Source: Streptomyces diastatochromogenes
GTDB taxonomy: Bacteria; Actinomycetota; Actinomycetes; Streptomycetales; Streptomycetaceae
Length of the DNA stretch: 33,477 nt
Assembly: GCA_001550305.1 (NCBI GenBank)
Contig: LRTP01000570.1
Coordinates: forward strand, 1-33,477
Direction: 5' to 3'
The notes under the pieces are model-generated. The model made no database searches and was not told the DNA's origin. It saw only the letters and a program-made list of their open reading frames with translations. A program made the translations under genes and the position numbers. Below are positions 8,828-15,737 of this stretch, piece after piece. Within the stretch, counting starts at the first letter, position 1. Every line of letters starts with the position of its first letter.

Positions 8828-9786
8828 GCGCGCTCCCCTTCCGCGAGCCCGGTCTCCTGGTTCTCGTCGTCGCGCCGCACATGCGCGAGCTTCTCGGGGT
8901 TGGTGACGATGTAGACGCCTGACACCTGCTCGCCGTCCGCGGTGAGGTCCATGACCATGACCGCGTACGGCGACTCGCCCTCGAAGAGCACGGCGGAGTC
9001 GTCGCCGTTGACGCGCCGGTAGCGCAGGTCGAAGCCGGAGCCGCGCCGGGTCGCGTACCCGGCGAACAGCCGCGCCGCCTTGTCCCGGCCGTGCACAGGA
9101 CGCAGCCCGCCCGAGGCCTTCCCGCCGCCGTCCGTCCACACCGTGACGTCCGGTGCCAGGATCTCCATCAGCGCCGCGATGTCCCCGCCGAGCGCCGCCT
9201 CGACGAAGCGCTCGGTCGCCTGCCGGCGGACGCGCGGATGGGCCTGGTAGCGCGGCCGACGGGCGTGCACGTGCTCCCGCGCGCGGTGCGCGAGCTGGCG
9301 TACCGCCGCGGGGCTGCGGTCGATGACCTCCGCGATCTCGGTGTGCGCGTAGCCGAACACCTCGTTGAGGACGAAGACCGCGCGCTCCAGCGGGGTGAGG
9401 GACTCGAGGACCACGAGCATCGCCAGCGACACCGACTCCGAGCGCAGGGCCCGGTCGTCGGCCGAGTCCTCGGGGGCCGGCTCGTCGAGCAGCGGCTCCG
9501 GCAGCCAGGGGCCCACATACGTCTCGCGGCGGCGGGTGATGGCGGCGCGCCGCGCGAGCGCGTGGTTCACGGCGATGCGTACGAGATAGGCGCGGGGGTT
9601 GGTGATGCCCTCCAGCGGGGTGCGGTGGGCGCGGCCCGTCCAGGACAGCCAGGTCTCCTGGAGGACGTCGTCGGTGTCGGCGACGCCGCCGAGGATGTTG
9701 TAGACGATCGCGAAGAGCAGCTCGCGGTGGTCGACGAACACCTGCGTCGCGCCGTCGGCCGTCCCGGTCGCGGGGCTTTCGGACAT
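8824..9786 (-). CDS. ECF41-type (SigJ-like) RNA polymerase sigma factor
   Basis: A 320-residue sigma factor with region 2 (about 13-80, DTDDVLQETWLSW), region 4 (about 120-172, SLTPLERAVFVLNEVFGY) and a C-terminal SnoaL-like domain (about 185-302). Hallmarks of the ECF41 group are visible: the linker GPWLPEPL, the DGGGK motif at 219-223 and NPEKL at 296-300. In this group the C-terminal extension acts as a built-in control domain in place of an anti-sigma factor. GGGAGG lies six bases before ATG 9786. Its stop overlaps the start of the cytochrome b gene. ECF41 genes usually sit next to carboxymuconolactone decarboxylase, oxidoreductase or epimerase genes; a cytochrome b partner is unusual. 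Confidence 0.92.
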   Translation of the reverse strand: MSESPATGTADGATQVFVDHRELLFAIVYNILGGVADTDDVLQETWLSWTGRAHRTPLEGITNPRAYLVRIAVNHALARRAAITRRRETYVGPWLPEPLLDEPAPEDSADDRALRSESVSLAMLVVLESLTPLERAVFVLNEVFGYAHTEIAEVIDRSPAAVRQLAHRAREHVHARRPRYQAHPRVRRQATERFVEAALGGDIAALMEILAPDVTVWTDGGGKASGGLRPVHGRDKAARLFAGYATRRGSGFDLRYRRVNGDDSAVLFEGESPYAVMVMDLTADGEQVSGVYIVTNPEKLAHVRRDDENQETGLAEGERA

Positions 9787-9837
9787 GCCTTGCCTCCCTT
9801 GGTGCGCTCACTACTGCGAGGGGAGAAGCGGGCCCGA

Positions 9838-9872
9838 ATGTGACGTCCGGAGAGCGATATGTGACGTACGTC
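9838..9872. promoter_or_regulatory. Paired ATGTGACGT repeats between sigma and MFS genes
   Basis: ATGTGACGTCCG (9838-9849) and ATGTGACGTACG (9859-9870) are direct repeats exactly 21 bp apart, about two helical turns. The second extends into a perfect palindrome GACGTACGTC (9863-9872). On the minus strand each copy reads CGTCACAT, close to the TGTCACA -35 element reported for ECF41 promoters, and a CGTC lies 14 bases downstream of the first minus-strand copy, against the reported 16. It may be the autoregulated sigma promoter or a shared operator. Confidence 0.35.
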
Positions 9873-9959
9873 TCACGCAGCCCGCCGGGCGTCACACCGG
9901 CGGAAGCCCACGCCCTCTTGAACGCGAGTCCGATGCCTCGACACAAGGAGACAGACACC

Positions 9960-11585
9960 GTGTTCAAGAAGTGGCACGACAAGTGGCACGGCAACCCATG
10001 GGCGATCCTCATCACGCTCTCCCTGGGCTTCTTCATGACCCTGCTCGACCTGACGATCGTGAACATCGCGATCCCCGACATGGGCCAGGACCTCGACGCC
10101 TCCCTCGACGAGATCCTGTGGGTCGTCAACGCCTACACCCTCGCCCTGGCCGTCCTGATGATCACCGCGGGCCGCCTCGGCGACCTGCGCGGCAAACGCA
10201 ACCTGTTCCTCGCGGGCGTCGCCCTGTTCACCCTCGCCAGCCTCGCCTGCGGCCTCGCGCAGAATCCGGCGCAGCTGATCGCGTTCCGGGCGGTCCAGGG
10301 CCTGGGCGCGGCGCTGCTCATGCCGCAGACCCTGTCGATCATCGCGGAGGTGTTCCCGGCCGACCGGCGGGGCGCCGCGATGGGCGTCTGGGGCGTGGTC
10401 GCGGGCGTCTCCGGCGCCCTCGGCCCGATCATCGGCGGCGCGCTGATCACCCACCTCGACTGGCGGTGGATCTTCTTCGTGAACCTGCCGCTCGGGGTCG
10501 TGGTGCTGGGCCTCGCCGCGGCGGTCATCCCCGGCTCACGGCGCACCGTACGCCACCGCTTCGACACCCTGGGCGTGCTGCTCGCCTCGGGAACCCTGTT
10601 CTGTCTGGCCTTCGGCCTGACGGAGGGAGAGCGCTACCACTGGAACGCCTGGATCTGGTCACTGTTCGGCGCGGCGGCACTCCTCTTCGCCGCCTTCCTC
10701 GGCCATGAGCGCGGCCAGCAGGGCGACGACCCGCTCGTCCCCTTCTCGCTCTTCAAGGACCGCAACTTCACCCTCATCAACTTCGTGGGCGTCACCGTGT
10801 CCTTCGGCGTGGTCGGGATGTTCCTGCCGCTGACGATCTACCTGCAGTCCGTACTGGGCTTCAGCGCGCTCAAGTCCGGCCTCGTGCTGCTGCCCCTCGC
10901 GCTCGGCTCGTTCGTGACGGCCGGGCCCGCCGGAGTCCTCGCGGACAAGATCGGCGGCAAGTTCATCCTGATGACCGGGCTGCTCGCCTGGACGGCGGCC
11001 CTGGTGTGGATCGTGGGCGCGGCCGACGTCGGGTCGAGCTGGACGGCCGTCGCCTTCCCCCTCTTCCTCGCGGGTCTGGGCGCGGGCTGCACTTTCGCAC
11101 CGATGGCCACGGAGGTCATGCGCAACGTACCGGCGAAGCTGTCCGGAGCGGCGTCCGGCGTCAACAACGCGCTGCGGCAGGTCGGTTCGGTGCTCGCGGG
11201 CGCCGTCGTCGGCGCCGTGCTCCAGGCCCAGCTCGCCTCCTCGCTCACCGACCAGGCCCGACAGCGCGCCGGACGACTGCCCGCCGCGTACCGCGACGGC
11301 TTCGTCGGCGGTTTCTCCCGGGCGGGGACCGATGTGAACGCGCGCCAGGCGGCACGGCTGCCGGAGGGCGTACCGCACGACATAGCCGACCGCATGCGCA
11401 CGCTGGGCGCCCAGGTCTTCGGGCACGGTTTCGTGCACGCCATGGGTCCCGCCGTCCTGGTCTCGGCCGTCGTCCTGCTGACCGGCGCGCTCACCTGCCT
11501 CGCCGTACGCCGTCACCTCGGCCCGTCGGCCAACCCGCACGCCCTGCCCGTCCACGAACCCCAACTGGAGGAAGCGACCTCATGA
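9960..11585 (+). CDS. DHA2 (EmrB/QacA-type) MFS exporter
   Basis: A 541-residue inner-membrane drug/proton antiporter with the 14-helix layout of the DHA2 family. Helix 1 contains FFMTLLDLTIVNIAIPDM, the loop after helix 2 carries motif A as GRLGDLRGKRNLFLAG, and the antiporter motif C appears as GVVAGVSGALGPIIGG. It probably exports hydrophobic or toxic compounds; the substrate is not predictable. GTG 9960 has AAGGAG nine bases upstream and gives the start FKKWHDKWHGNPW; in-frame codons at 9840 and 9933 have poorer ribosome sites. The gene is divergent from the sigma/cytochrome b pair. Its TGA overlaps the hemerythrin-like gene start (ATGA), so the two are an operon. Confidence 0.88.
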   Translation: MFKKWHDKWHGNPWAILITLSLGFFMTLLDLTIVNIAIPDMGQDLDASLDEILWVVNAYTLALAVLMITAGRLGDLRGKRNLFLAGVALFTLASLACGLAQNPAQLIAFRAVQGLGAALLMPQTLSIIAEVFPADRRGAAMGVWGVVAGVSGALGPIIGGALITHLDWRWIFFVNLPLGVVVLGLAAAVIPGSRRTVRHRFDTLGVLLASGTLFCLAFGLTEGERYHWNAWIWSLFGAAALLFAAFLGHERGQQGDDPLVPFSLFKDRNFTLINFVGVTVSFGVVGMFLPLTIYLQSVLGFSALKSGLVLLPLALGSFVTAGPAGVLADKIGGKFILMTGLLAWTAALVWIVGAADVGSSWTAVAFPLFLAGLGAGCTFAPMATEVMRNVPAKLSGAASGVNNALRQVGSVLAGAVVGAVLQAQLASSLTDQARQRAGRLPAAYRDGFVGGFSRAGTDVNARQAARLPEGVPHDIADRMRTLGAQVFGHGFVHAMGPAVLVSAVVLLTGALTCLAVRRHLGPSANPHALPVHEPQLEEATS

Positions 11586-12211
11586 CCACCGAAGCCGCGG
11601 CCGGCACGGTCGACCTCACCGTCATGTACGCAGCCCACGACGCCTTCCGCCGCGACCTGGAACGCCTCGGCGACGCGGCGGCCGAAGGCACCGCCTTCAC
11701 CCCCCAGGTCCGCGCGGGCTGGGACAACTTCAGGCATCAGCTGCACATCCACCACACCGCCGAGGACAGCGATCTGTGGCCGCGCGTGGAGCGCAAGGTC
11801 GCGGGCCGTCCCCGGGACGTCGCCCTCCTCGCCGAGATGGAGGCGGAGCACGCCCTCCTCGACCCGCGGCTCACCGCCGTCGACGCGGCCCTGAAGGACC
11901 GCTCGGCGGAACTCCCCGCCCTGGTCCGCTCGTTGGCGTCGACCCTCGACGAGCACCTCGCCCACGAGGAGGAGAGCGCCCTGCCGCTCATCCGGGAGGT
12001 GCTGACGCCCGCGGACTGGGGCGCCTTCACCGGCCGTATCCGCAAGACACAGGGCGTGCGCGGGGCCGCGCTCTTCGTGCCGTGGATCGTCGACGGAGCA
12101 GCGCCCGCCGACCGCGCCCGGTTCCTCGGCGCGCTGCCGCCGCCCGTACGTGTCCTCAACAAGCTGTTCTGGGAGGCGGGCTACCGCAGGCGCGGGCTTT
12201 GGGTGGTCTGA
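11582..12211 (+). CDS. Hemerythrin (HHE) domain protein
   Basis: A soluble 209-residue protein with a hemerythrin-like four-helix bundle over about residues 12-140. Candidate di-iron ligands are His19, the HxxxE pair His57/Glu61, His90 and the pair His125/Glu129. Bacterial HHE proteins sense or store oxygen, nitric oxide or iron-related signals. The remaining 70 residues (FTGRIRKTQGVRGAALFVPW onward) look helical and have no recognised domain. Translation is coupled to the upstream MFS exporter by an ATGA overlap, which suggests the exporter is tied to redox or nitrosative conditions; that link is inference. Confidence 0.85.
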   Translation: MTTEAAAGTVDLTVMYAAHDAFRRDLERLGDAAAEGTAFTPQVRAGWDNFRHQLHIHHTAEDSDLWPRVERKVAGRPRDVALLAEMEAEHALLDPRLTAVDAALKDRSAELPALVRSLASTLDEHLAHEEESALPLIREVLTPADWGAFTGRIRKTQGVRGAALFVPWIVDGAAPADRARFLGALPPPVRVLNKLFWEAGYRRRGLWVV

Positions 12212-12227
12212 GAGCGCGGAAACGCTC
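12212..12227. terminator. Hairpin between convergent stops
   Basis: GAGCG-CGGAAA-CGCTC forms a five-pair stem with a six-base loop directly between the hemerythrin TGA (12209-12211) and the SRPBCC stop (12226-12228). The two convergent genes are only 14 bp apart, so one symmetric hairpin may end both transcripts. There is no T-run. Confidence 0.35.
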
Positions 12228-12684
12228 AGGCGGGGTTCTGCTCCATCCAGTGGTCCGGGCCGGGGTCGCCACCGGGAGCCCGTACGGCGAGCCGGTCCAG
12301 GTAGTGCTCCCAGCCCTCCTGGTGCGGCCCGCGGGCCGGCTCGGGCAGCCCGGAGTGGGTCAAGGTGAGCAGGGTGCCGTCCGGCTCGGGGGCGAAGGTG
12401 ACCTCGACCCGGCTGCTGCCGGGCGGCACCGGGTCGCCCTCGTTCTCCCAGCCCCAGGTGAAGACGATCCGTGTGTAGGGGTCGACCTCCTCGAAGCGTC
12501 CGGAGGCGGTCGCTTCACCGACGACCCGCATCCGGTACGCACCACCGGGCGTCGGGTCGAACACGCCCTCGATGCCCTGCCAGGACAGCCATCGGTCGGC
12601 GTCGGTGAAGAAGGAGAACACGGTCTCCGGACGGGCCTTGATGTGCCGCTGTACGACGACGGAGCCGTCGGGGGTGATGGTCAT
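12226..12684 (-). CDS. SRPBCC/AHSA1-type protein
   Basis: A 152-residue protein of the START/Bet v 1-like AHSA1 group, recognised from the N-terminal VVVQRHIKARPETVFSFFTD, the PGGAYRM strand and the C-terminal HSGLPEPARGPHQEGWEHYL helix. The fold forms a hydrophobic ligand cavity; the ligand and role are unknown for most members. ATG 12684 overlaps the stop of the ArsR gene (ATGA) and has GGAGGAG upstream inside that gene. Co-transcription of an ArsR repressor with AHSA1 proteins is a common actinobacterial pairing. Confidence 0.85.
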   Translation of the reverse strand: MTITPDGSVVVQRHIKARPETVFSFFTDADRWLSWQGIEGVFDPTPGGAYRMRVVGEATASGRFEEVDPYTRIVFTWGWENEGDPVPPGSSRVEVTFAPEPDGTLLTLTHSGLPEPARGPHQEGWEHYLDRLAVRAPGGDPGPDHWMEQNPA

Positions 12685-13010
12685 TTCTGCTCCTCCTCCC
12701 GCTCGGCCTGTTCGGCGAGCGCGGCCAGGGCGTCCAGTGAGTCGCCCCACATGGACTCCAGGTAGGCGGCCAGCGGTCCCATCCCAGCACGGTCCGCGCG
12801 GTAGTACCGCTTGGTGCCGTCCTTCCGGACGACGACCAGCCCCGCCTCGCGGAGCACCTTCAGGTGCTGGGAGACCGCGCCGAAGGTGACGTCGAAGCGC
12901 TCGGCGATCTCTCCGGCGGACAGCTCCTCGTGCCACACCAGCTGGAGAATCGCCCGCCGCCGCGGCTCGCTGATCACCTTCACCTGATCCACGCTGCTTA
13001 TTTTAGTCAT
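12681..13010 (-). CDS. ArsR-family winged-helix repressor
   Basis: A 109-residue DNA-binding protein with the ArsR winged helix: EPRRRAILQLV, LSAGEIAERFDVTFGAVSQHLKVLREAGLV and the wing VVRKDGTKRYYRAD. No cysteine metal-binding motif is present, so it belongs to the ArsR subgroup paired with AHSA1 proteins rather than to the metal sensors. The ATG at 13010 has no obvious ribosome site and follows a TAAAAT -10-like box by about 30 bases. It probably represses its own operon and the divergent SRPBCC gene through the TTTAGT sites between and over the starts. Confidence 0.88.
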   Translation of the reverse strand: MTKISSVDQVKVISEPRRRAILQLVWHEELSAGEIAERFDVTFGAVSQHLKVLREAGLVVVRKDGTKRYYRADRAGMGPLAAYLESMWGDSLDALAALAEQAEREEEQK

Positions 13011-13057
13011 GGCTTTAACTTGCGTCGGCCGTAGGTCTTATTTTAGTGTCGACTAAA
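12998..13057. promoter_or_regulatory. ArsR operator region with repeated TTATTTTAGT
   Basis: TTATTTTAGT occurs twice, at 12998-13007 (covering the arsR start) and 13038-13047. The second copy runs into a dyad TTTAGT-GTCG-ACTAAA (13042-13057). A plus-strand promoter TTAACT-N18-TATTTT (13015-13044) would drive the SRPBCC gene at 13112, and on the minus strand TAAAAT (13040-13045) is a good -10 for arsR. The dyad overlaps both -10 boxes, so one repressor could close both promoters. The stretch is AT-rich against its surroundings. Confidence 0.5.
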
Positions 13058-13111
13058 GAAAGATGTTCGGAGCGACACCGGACACGCACGACATGCCTGG
13101 GAGGACGTCCG

Positions 13112-13528
13112 ATGGCCGACATCGCGATGCAGCTGACCATCGAGGCCGAGGCGGACACCGTCCGCGCGGCGCTCGCCACCGAGACCGGCGTACGCGGCTG
13201 GTTCACCACGGACGCCGCGATAGGGGAGGGCGTCGGAGCGGAGCACGCGCTGAGCTTCCCCGGTGTGCCGGAGCCCTGGCGGCTGCGGATCACCGAGTCC
13301 GGCGACCGGCGTCTGGTCCTCGCGGGTGAGAACGGCCCGTGGGCCGGCACCACGCAGACGTACGAGATCCTCGACGTCCCCGAGGGCGGGGTCCAGCTGC
13401 GCTTCACGCACGCCGGGTTCCCGGACCAGGGCGACGCCTACCGCGACTTCACCTACGGCTGGGCCACCAAGTTCACGGCGCTCAAGGCGTACGCGGAGAC
13501 GGGCAGGCCCGCTCCGTTCTTCGGCTGA
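13112..13528 (+). CDS. SRPBCC/AHSA1-type protein, divergent copy
   Basis: A 138-residue SRPBCC-domain protein, MADIAMQLTIEAEADTVRAA onward, with a VRGWFTTDAAI segment and a C-terminal helix FRDFTYGW-like run (YRDFTYGWATKFTALKAYAE). It is distinct in sequence from the 12226-12684 paralogue. GGGAGG lies just upstream of ATG 13112; the open frame extends to 13046 but that stretch overlaps the operator region and lacks a ribosome site. It heads a plus-strand unit with the TIGR03086 and TfoX-N genes. Confidence 0.85.
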   Translation: MADIAMQLTIEAEADTVRAALATETGVRGWFTTDAAIGEGVGAEHALSFPGVPEPWRLRITESGDRRLVLAGENGPWAGTTQTYEILDVPEGGVQLRFTHAGFPDQGDAYRDFTYGWATKFTALKAYAETGRPAPFFG

Positions 13529-13578
13529 TCGCCCCCTCCTCCATCACTTCCACCCCGTCTTGAATGGGAGCAACCCTC

Positions 13579-14151
13579 ATGAGCTTCAACCCCGTTGAAC
13601 TCGCCGACCAGCTCGCCCGCGCCGCCCGCAATCTGCGGCTGCACACCCGGCAGTCGGACCTCACCGGAAAGCGTGAACTGCCCACCCCCTGCGCTGCGTT
13701 CGACGTCCACGGGCTCAGCGAGCACCTGCTCGGCGTGCTGACCATGAGCGGGTACGCCGCCAAGAAGCAGGCGCTGCCCGCCGACGCCCCGACGACGCTG
13801 ACCGAGGCGCCCTGGGTGGTGTATCCGCCGCTCCTCGACCAGCTCACCGCGGCCTGGGCCGAGCCCGGCGCCTGGGAGGGCGAGACCTCCTTCGGGCCGA
13901 ACACCTTCCCGGCCCCCTTCGCCGGGATGATCACCATCATGGAGCTGACCGTGCACGGCTGGGACCTGGCCACGGCCACCGGGCAGCCGTTCACGGCCGA
14001 CGACGACGTGGTCGCCACCGCGACGGCCATCGTCGGACGGATCGCCGAAGGGGCCCGGGCGAACGGATCCTTCGGACCCGAGGTCGAGCCCGTCGCCGGC
14101 GCCACCGCGCTGGAGCGCCTGCTCGCCCTCACCGGACGGAAGGTCGCCTGA
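13579..14151 (+). CDS. TIGR03086 / mycothiol-dependent DinB-like protein
   Basis: A 190-residue protein of the TIGR03086 group, part of the DinB/maleylpyruvate isomerase N-terminal superfamily. Visible marks are an N-terminal helix bundle, DLTGKRELPTPCAAFDVHGL with the typical TPC..(W/F)DV-L, then LTVHGWDLATATGQ with a conserved His-Gly-Trp-Asp metal-site motif. Relatives bind a divalent metal and some use mycothiol; the substrate is unknown. GGGAG precedes ATG 13579 by eight bases; ATG 13564 in the same frame has no site. Its TGA overlaps the next start. Confidence 0.82.
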   Translation: MSFNPVELADQLARAARNLRLHTRQSDLTGKRELPTPCAAFDVHGLSEHLLGVLTMSGYAAKKQALPADAPTTLTEAPWVVYPPLLDQLTAAWAEPGAWEGETSFGPNTFPAPFAGMITIMELTVHGWDLATATGQPFTADDDVVATATAIVGRIAEGARANGSFGPEVEPVAGATALERLLALTGRKVA

Positions 14152-14465
14152 TGGCGGACGCCGGCGAGCTGTTCGGCCGCCTCGCGGAGGATCTCGCCCC
14201 CCGCGGGGCGAGACTCTCCAAGATGTTCGGCATGCCGTGCCTGAAGGACCCGAACGGCAAGGCCTTCGTCGGTCTCCACGAAGGCGAACTCGTCGTCCGC
14301 CTGCACCGCGACAGTCCCGAACACGCCGAGGCGCTCGCGGTCACCGGCGCCCACCTCTTCGACCCGATGGGCGGCCGCCCCATGAAGGACTGGGTGTGCC
14401 TGCCGCTCGCCGCCTCCGCCCGCTGGCTGACCCTGGCGGAGGCGGCCCGCGAGCAGCCCCGCTGA
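14151..14465 (+). CDS. TfoX N-terminal domain protein
   Basis: A 104-residue single-domain protein: LSKMFGMPCLKDPNGKAFVGLHEGELVVRL and DPMGGRPMKDWVCLP match the TfoX-N fold (MFG start, GRPMKDW end). In gamma-proteobacteria TfoX is a competence regulator, but stand-alone TfoX-N proteins of actinobacteria have no established role, so no competence function is implied. Start ATG 14151 overlaps the upstream TGA (TGATG), and AAGG lies eight bases before it, so the two genes are coupled. Confidence 0.82.
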   Translation: MADAGELFGRLAEDLAPRGARLSKMFGMPCLKDPNGKAFVGLHEGELVVRLHRDSPEHAEALAVTGAHLFDPMGGRPMKDWVCLPLAASARWLTLAEAAREQPR

Positions 14466-14470
14466 ATCGG

Positions 14471-14537
14471 CTCGCGGTACCGCTGCGCACACCTCTTGAG
14501 CAGGTGATATTTACGGGTAAGTACCCTCGCGGTACCG
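14471..14537. promoter_or_regulatory. Candidate autoregulatory sites of the toxin-antitoxin pair
   Basis: CTCGCGGTACCG occurs at 14471-14482 and again at 14526-14537, 55 bp apart, and a small dyad GGGTA-AG-TACCC lies at 14515-14526. The antitoxin start codon is at 14545, so the second repeat ends seven bases before it. Ribbon-helix-helix antitoxins normally bind repeated sites over their own promoter. The first repeat begins just after the TfoX-N stop. Confidence 0.4.
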
Positions 14538-14544
14538 TGGCGGC

Positions 14545-14790
14545 ATGCCAGCCTTGAATGTGGAGTTCAGTGACCGTGAACTCGAGGACCTCCGGCAGAT
14601 CGCCAAAGAGCGCGGTACGTCGATGAAGGCACTGGTGCGCGAGGCGGCCGCGGCCGACATCGTGCGGCACCGGGCGCTGAAGGAGGGCGCGGAGGTGTTC
14701 CGCCGCTTCTTCACGGCGCACGCCGACGAGTTCGCGGCCGCCTTCCCCGAGGACGAACCTCCCGGCAGGGGCGAGGGACGGGCCGCCTGA
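14545..14790 (+). CDS. Ribbon-helix-helix antitoxin
   Basis: An 81-residue protein with a ribbon-helix-helix DNA-binding N-terminus (LNVEFSDRELEDLRQIAKE, RGTSMKALVREAAAADI) and a charged C-terminal tail (FFTAHADEFAAAFPEDE) that would bind the toxin. It lies immediately before the Fic-like gene, only three bases between stop and ATG. ATG 14545 follows a repeat-bearing leader. Expected to neutralise the partner and repress the pair. Confidence 0.8.
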   Translation: MPALNVEFSDRELEDLRQIAKERGTSMKALVREAAAADIVRHRALKEGAEVFRRFFTAHADEFAAAFPEDEPPGRGEGRAA

Positions 14791-14793
14791 GTG

Positions 14794-15171
14794 ATGGCTC
14801 CCGTCATCCATATCGACGTGCCGTGGCTGCTGCAGCGCCACGAAGAGGTGCTGCCCGACCAGCCCTCGGTCAACGACTTCTCGGCCCTGGTCGCCGCCGT
14901 GGCCCGGCACCGCGTCGACCCGCCCCGCCTCGGAGTCGACTCCGACCCGGCCTGGCGCGCCGCCGCTCTGCTGCACACCCTGGCCCTACTGAAGCCGCTA
15001 CCGGCCGCCAACGCCCGTTTCGCCTGTTCGGCGGCGGTGGCGTACATGTTCGTCAGCGGTGTCGGGATCGACCCGCCCTACGGGGCGCTCGTCGACCTCG
15101 CCCGGGATCTGATCTCCGGCAAGACCGACGTCTACGGCGCGGCCGACCGGCTGCGCTCCTGGCAGATCTGA
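14794..15171 (+). CDS. Fic/Doc-like toxin with degenerate active site
   Basis: A 125-residue protein (MAPVIHIDVPWLLQRHEEVL) resembling the Fic-family toxin component of actinobacterial toxin-antitoxin pairs: DFSALVAAVARHR, AWRAAALLHTLALLKPLP and a C-terminal VYGAADRLRSWQI. The Fic loop HxF-x-D/E-A/G-N-K/G-R reads KPLPAANAR at 67-75. Asn73 and Arg75 are kept but the catalytic His is Lys67 and the acidic residue is Ala71. Such a protein should not adenylylate or phosphorylate in the usual way. GTG 14791 is an alternative start with no better ribosome site. Confidence 0.72.
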   Translation: MAPVIHIDVPWLLQRHEEVLPDQPSVNDFSALVAAVARHRVDPPRLGVDSDPAWRAAALLHTLALLKPLPAANARFACSAAVAYMFVSGVGIDPPYGALVDLARDLISGKTDVYGAADRLRSWQI

Positions 15172-15391
15172 TACCCGCCGCGCGGCCCCCTCTCGCCCCC
15201 GAGGCCGCCGGCCGAGGGCGGGAGGATCGGGGCCGGCGGCCGGTTTCGCGCGGGAGAGCCGCCGTCCTGCGCGGGGCCTCCGAGAAGGGCCGGGTTCCAG
15301 TGGACTGCGGAGCACCGCGCGCCGGGAGCGTGCGACGGGCTCCGGAGTGAGCGCGCGGTTCACACGGGGCGCGTGAGGGCCCATGGCGTAT

Positions 15392-15457
15392 GAACGTGGT
15401 GCCGCGGTGAGGCGCGTGAACGTGGTGGCGCGGTGAGGCGCGTGAACGTGGTGCGGG
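15392..15457. repeat. 26-bp tandem repeat, 2.5 copies
   Basis: Units 15392-15417 and 15418-15443 differ at a single base (C or G at unit position 11), and a third copy is cut after 14 bases (15444-15457). Each unit begins GAACGTGGTG and ends GAGGCGCGT. It lies upstream of the AT-richer leader of the lectin gene; no protein-coding frame uses it. Confidence 0.85.
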
Positions 15458-15488
15458 AAATTTCGAAAGCCGGTGCGAGCGACGCGAG

Positions 15489-15518
15489 TTGGCGTAGTTA
15501 CTGACTATCTTTCAATAT
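15489..15518 (+). promoter_or_regulatory. Possible promoter of the lectin gene
   Basis: TTGGCG (15489-15494) and CAATAT (15513-15518), 18 bases apart, sit in the AT-richer stretch. If used, the leader to the GTG start is about 210 bases, which is long. Weak call. Confidence 0.25.
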
Positions 15519-15737
15519 GCAGATGTTGCTCAAGTGCCTTGTTGGTCATGAGCGTGTTGTGCGAGGGTGAACTTACCGCGCGGGTCAATGGCCGGGTATG
15601 AAATCGGTGTTCATCATTCCGGGCCGGCGGCCATTTTCCCGGCGCTCCGTCAAAAGGTGTGCACCAGGCAGGGGCTCCCTTTTCGGCGACCAAGGAAATT
15701 CTGTGCACCACCTTGCACCGTGGAAGGAACCCGCTCT

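Larger units (their letters stand above)
15172..15737. other. 566-bp noncoding stretch before the lectin gene
   Basis: No convincing gene. The first half is GC-rich; the second half (about 15455-15735) is clearly less GC-rich than its surroundings and probably holds the promoter and leader of the downstream gene. It contains a tandem repeat (15392-15457) and a weak promoter (15489-15518). Short open frames here lack codon bias. Confidence 0.6.

Noticed and set aside
7280..10129. 949-codon minus-strand frame spanning the sigma and cytochrome genes
   Set aside because: Only the part after ATG 8827 has cytochrome b motifs; the upstream part is a shifted frame of the sigma gene.
13579..14465. 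Natural competence module from the TfoX-N gene
   Set aside because: Stand-alone TfoX-N proteins in actinobacteria are not known to control competence and no com genes are nearby.
15505..15711. Small minus-strand frame in the noncoding leader
   Set aside because: No ribosome site, no codon bias and no recognisable protein.
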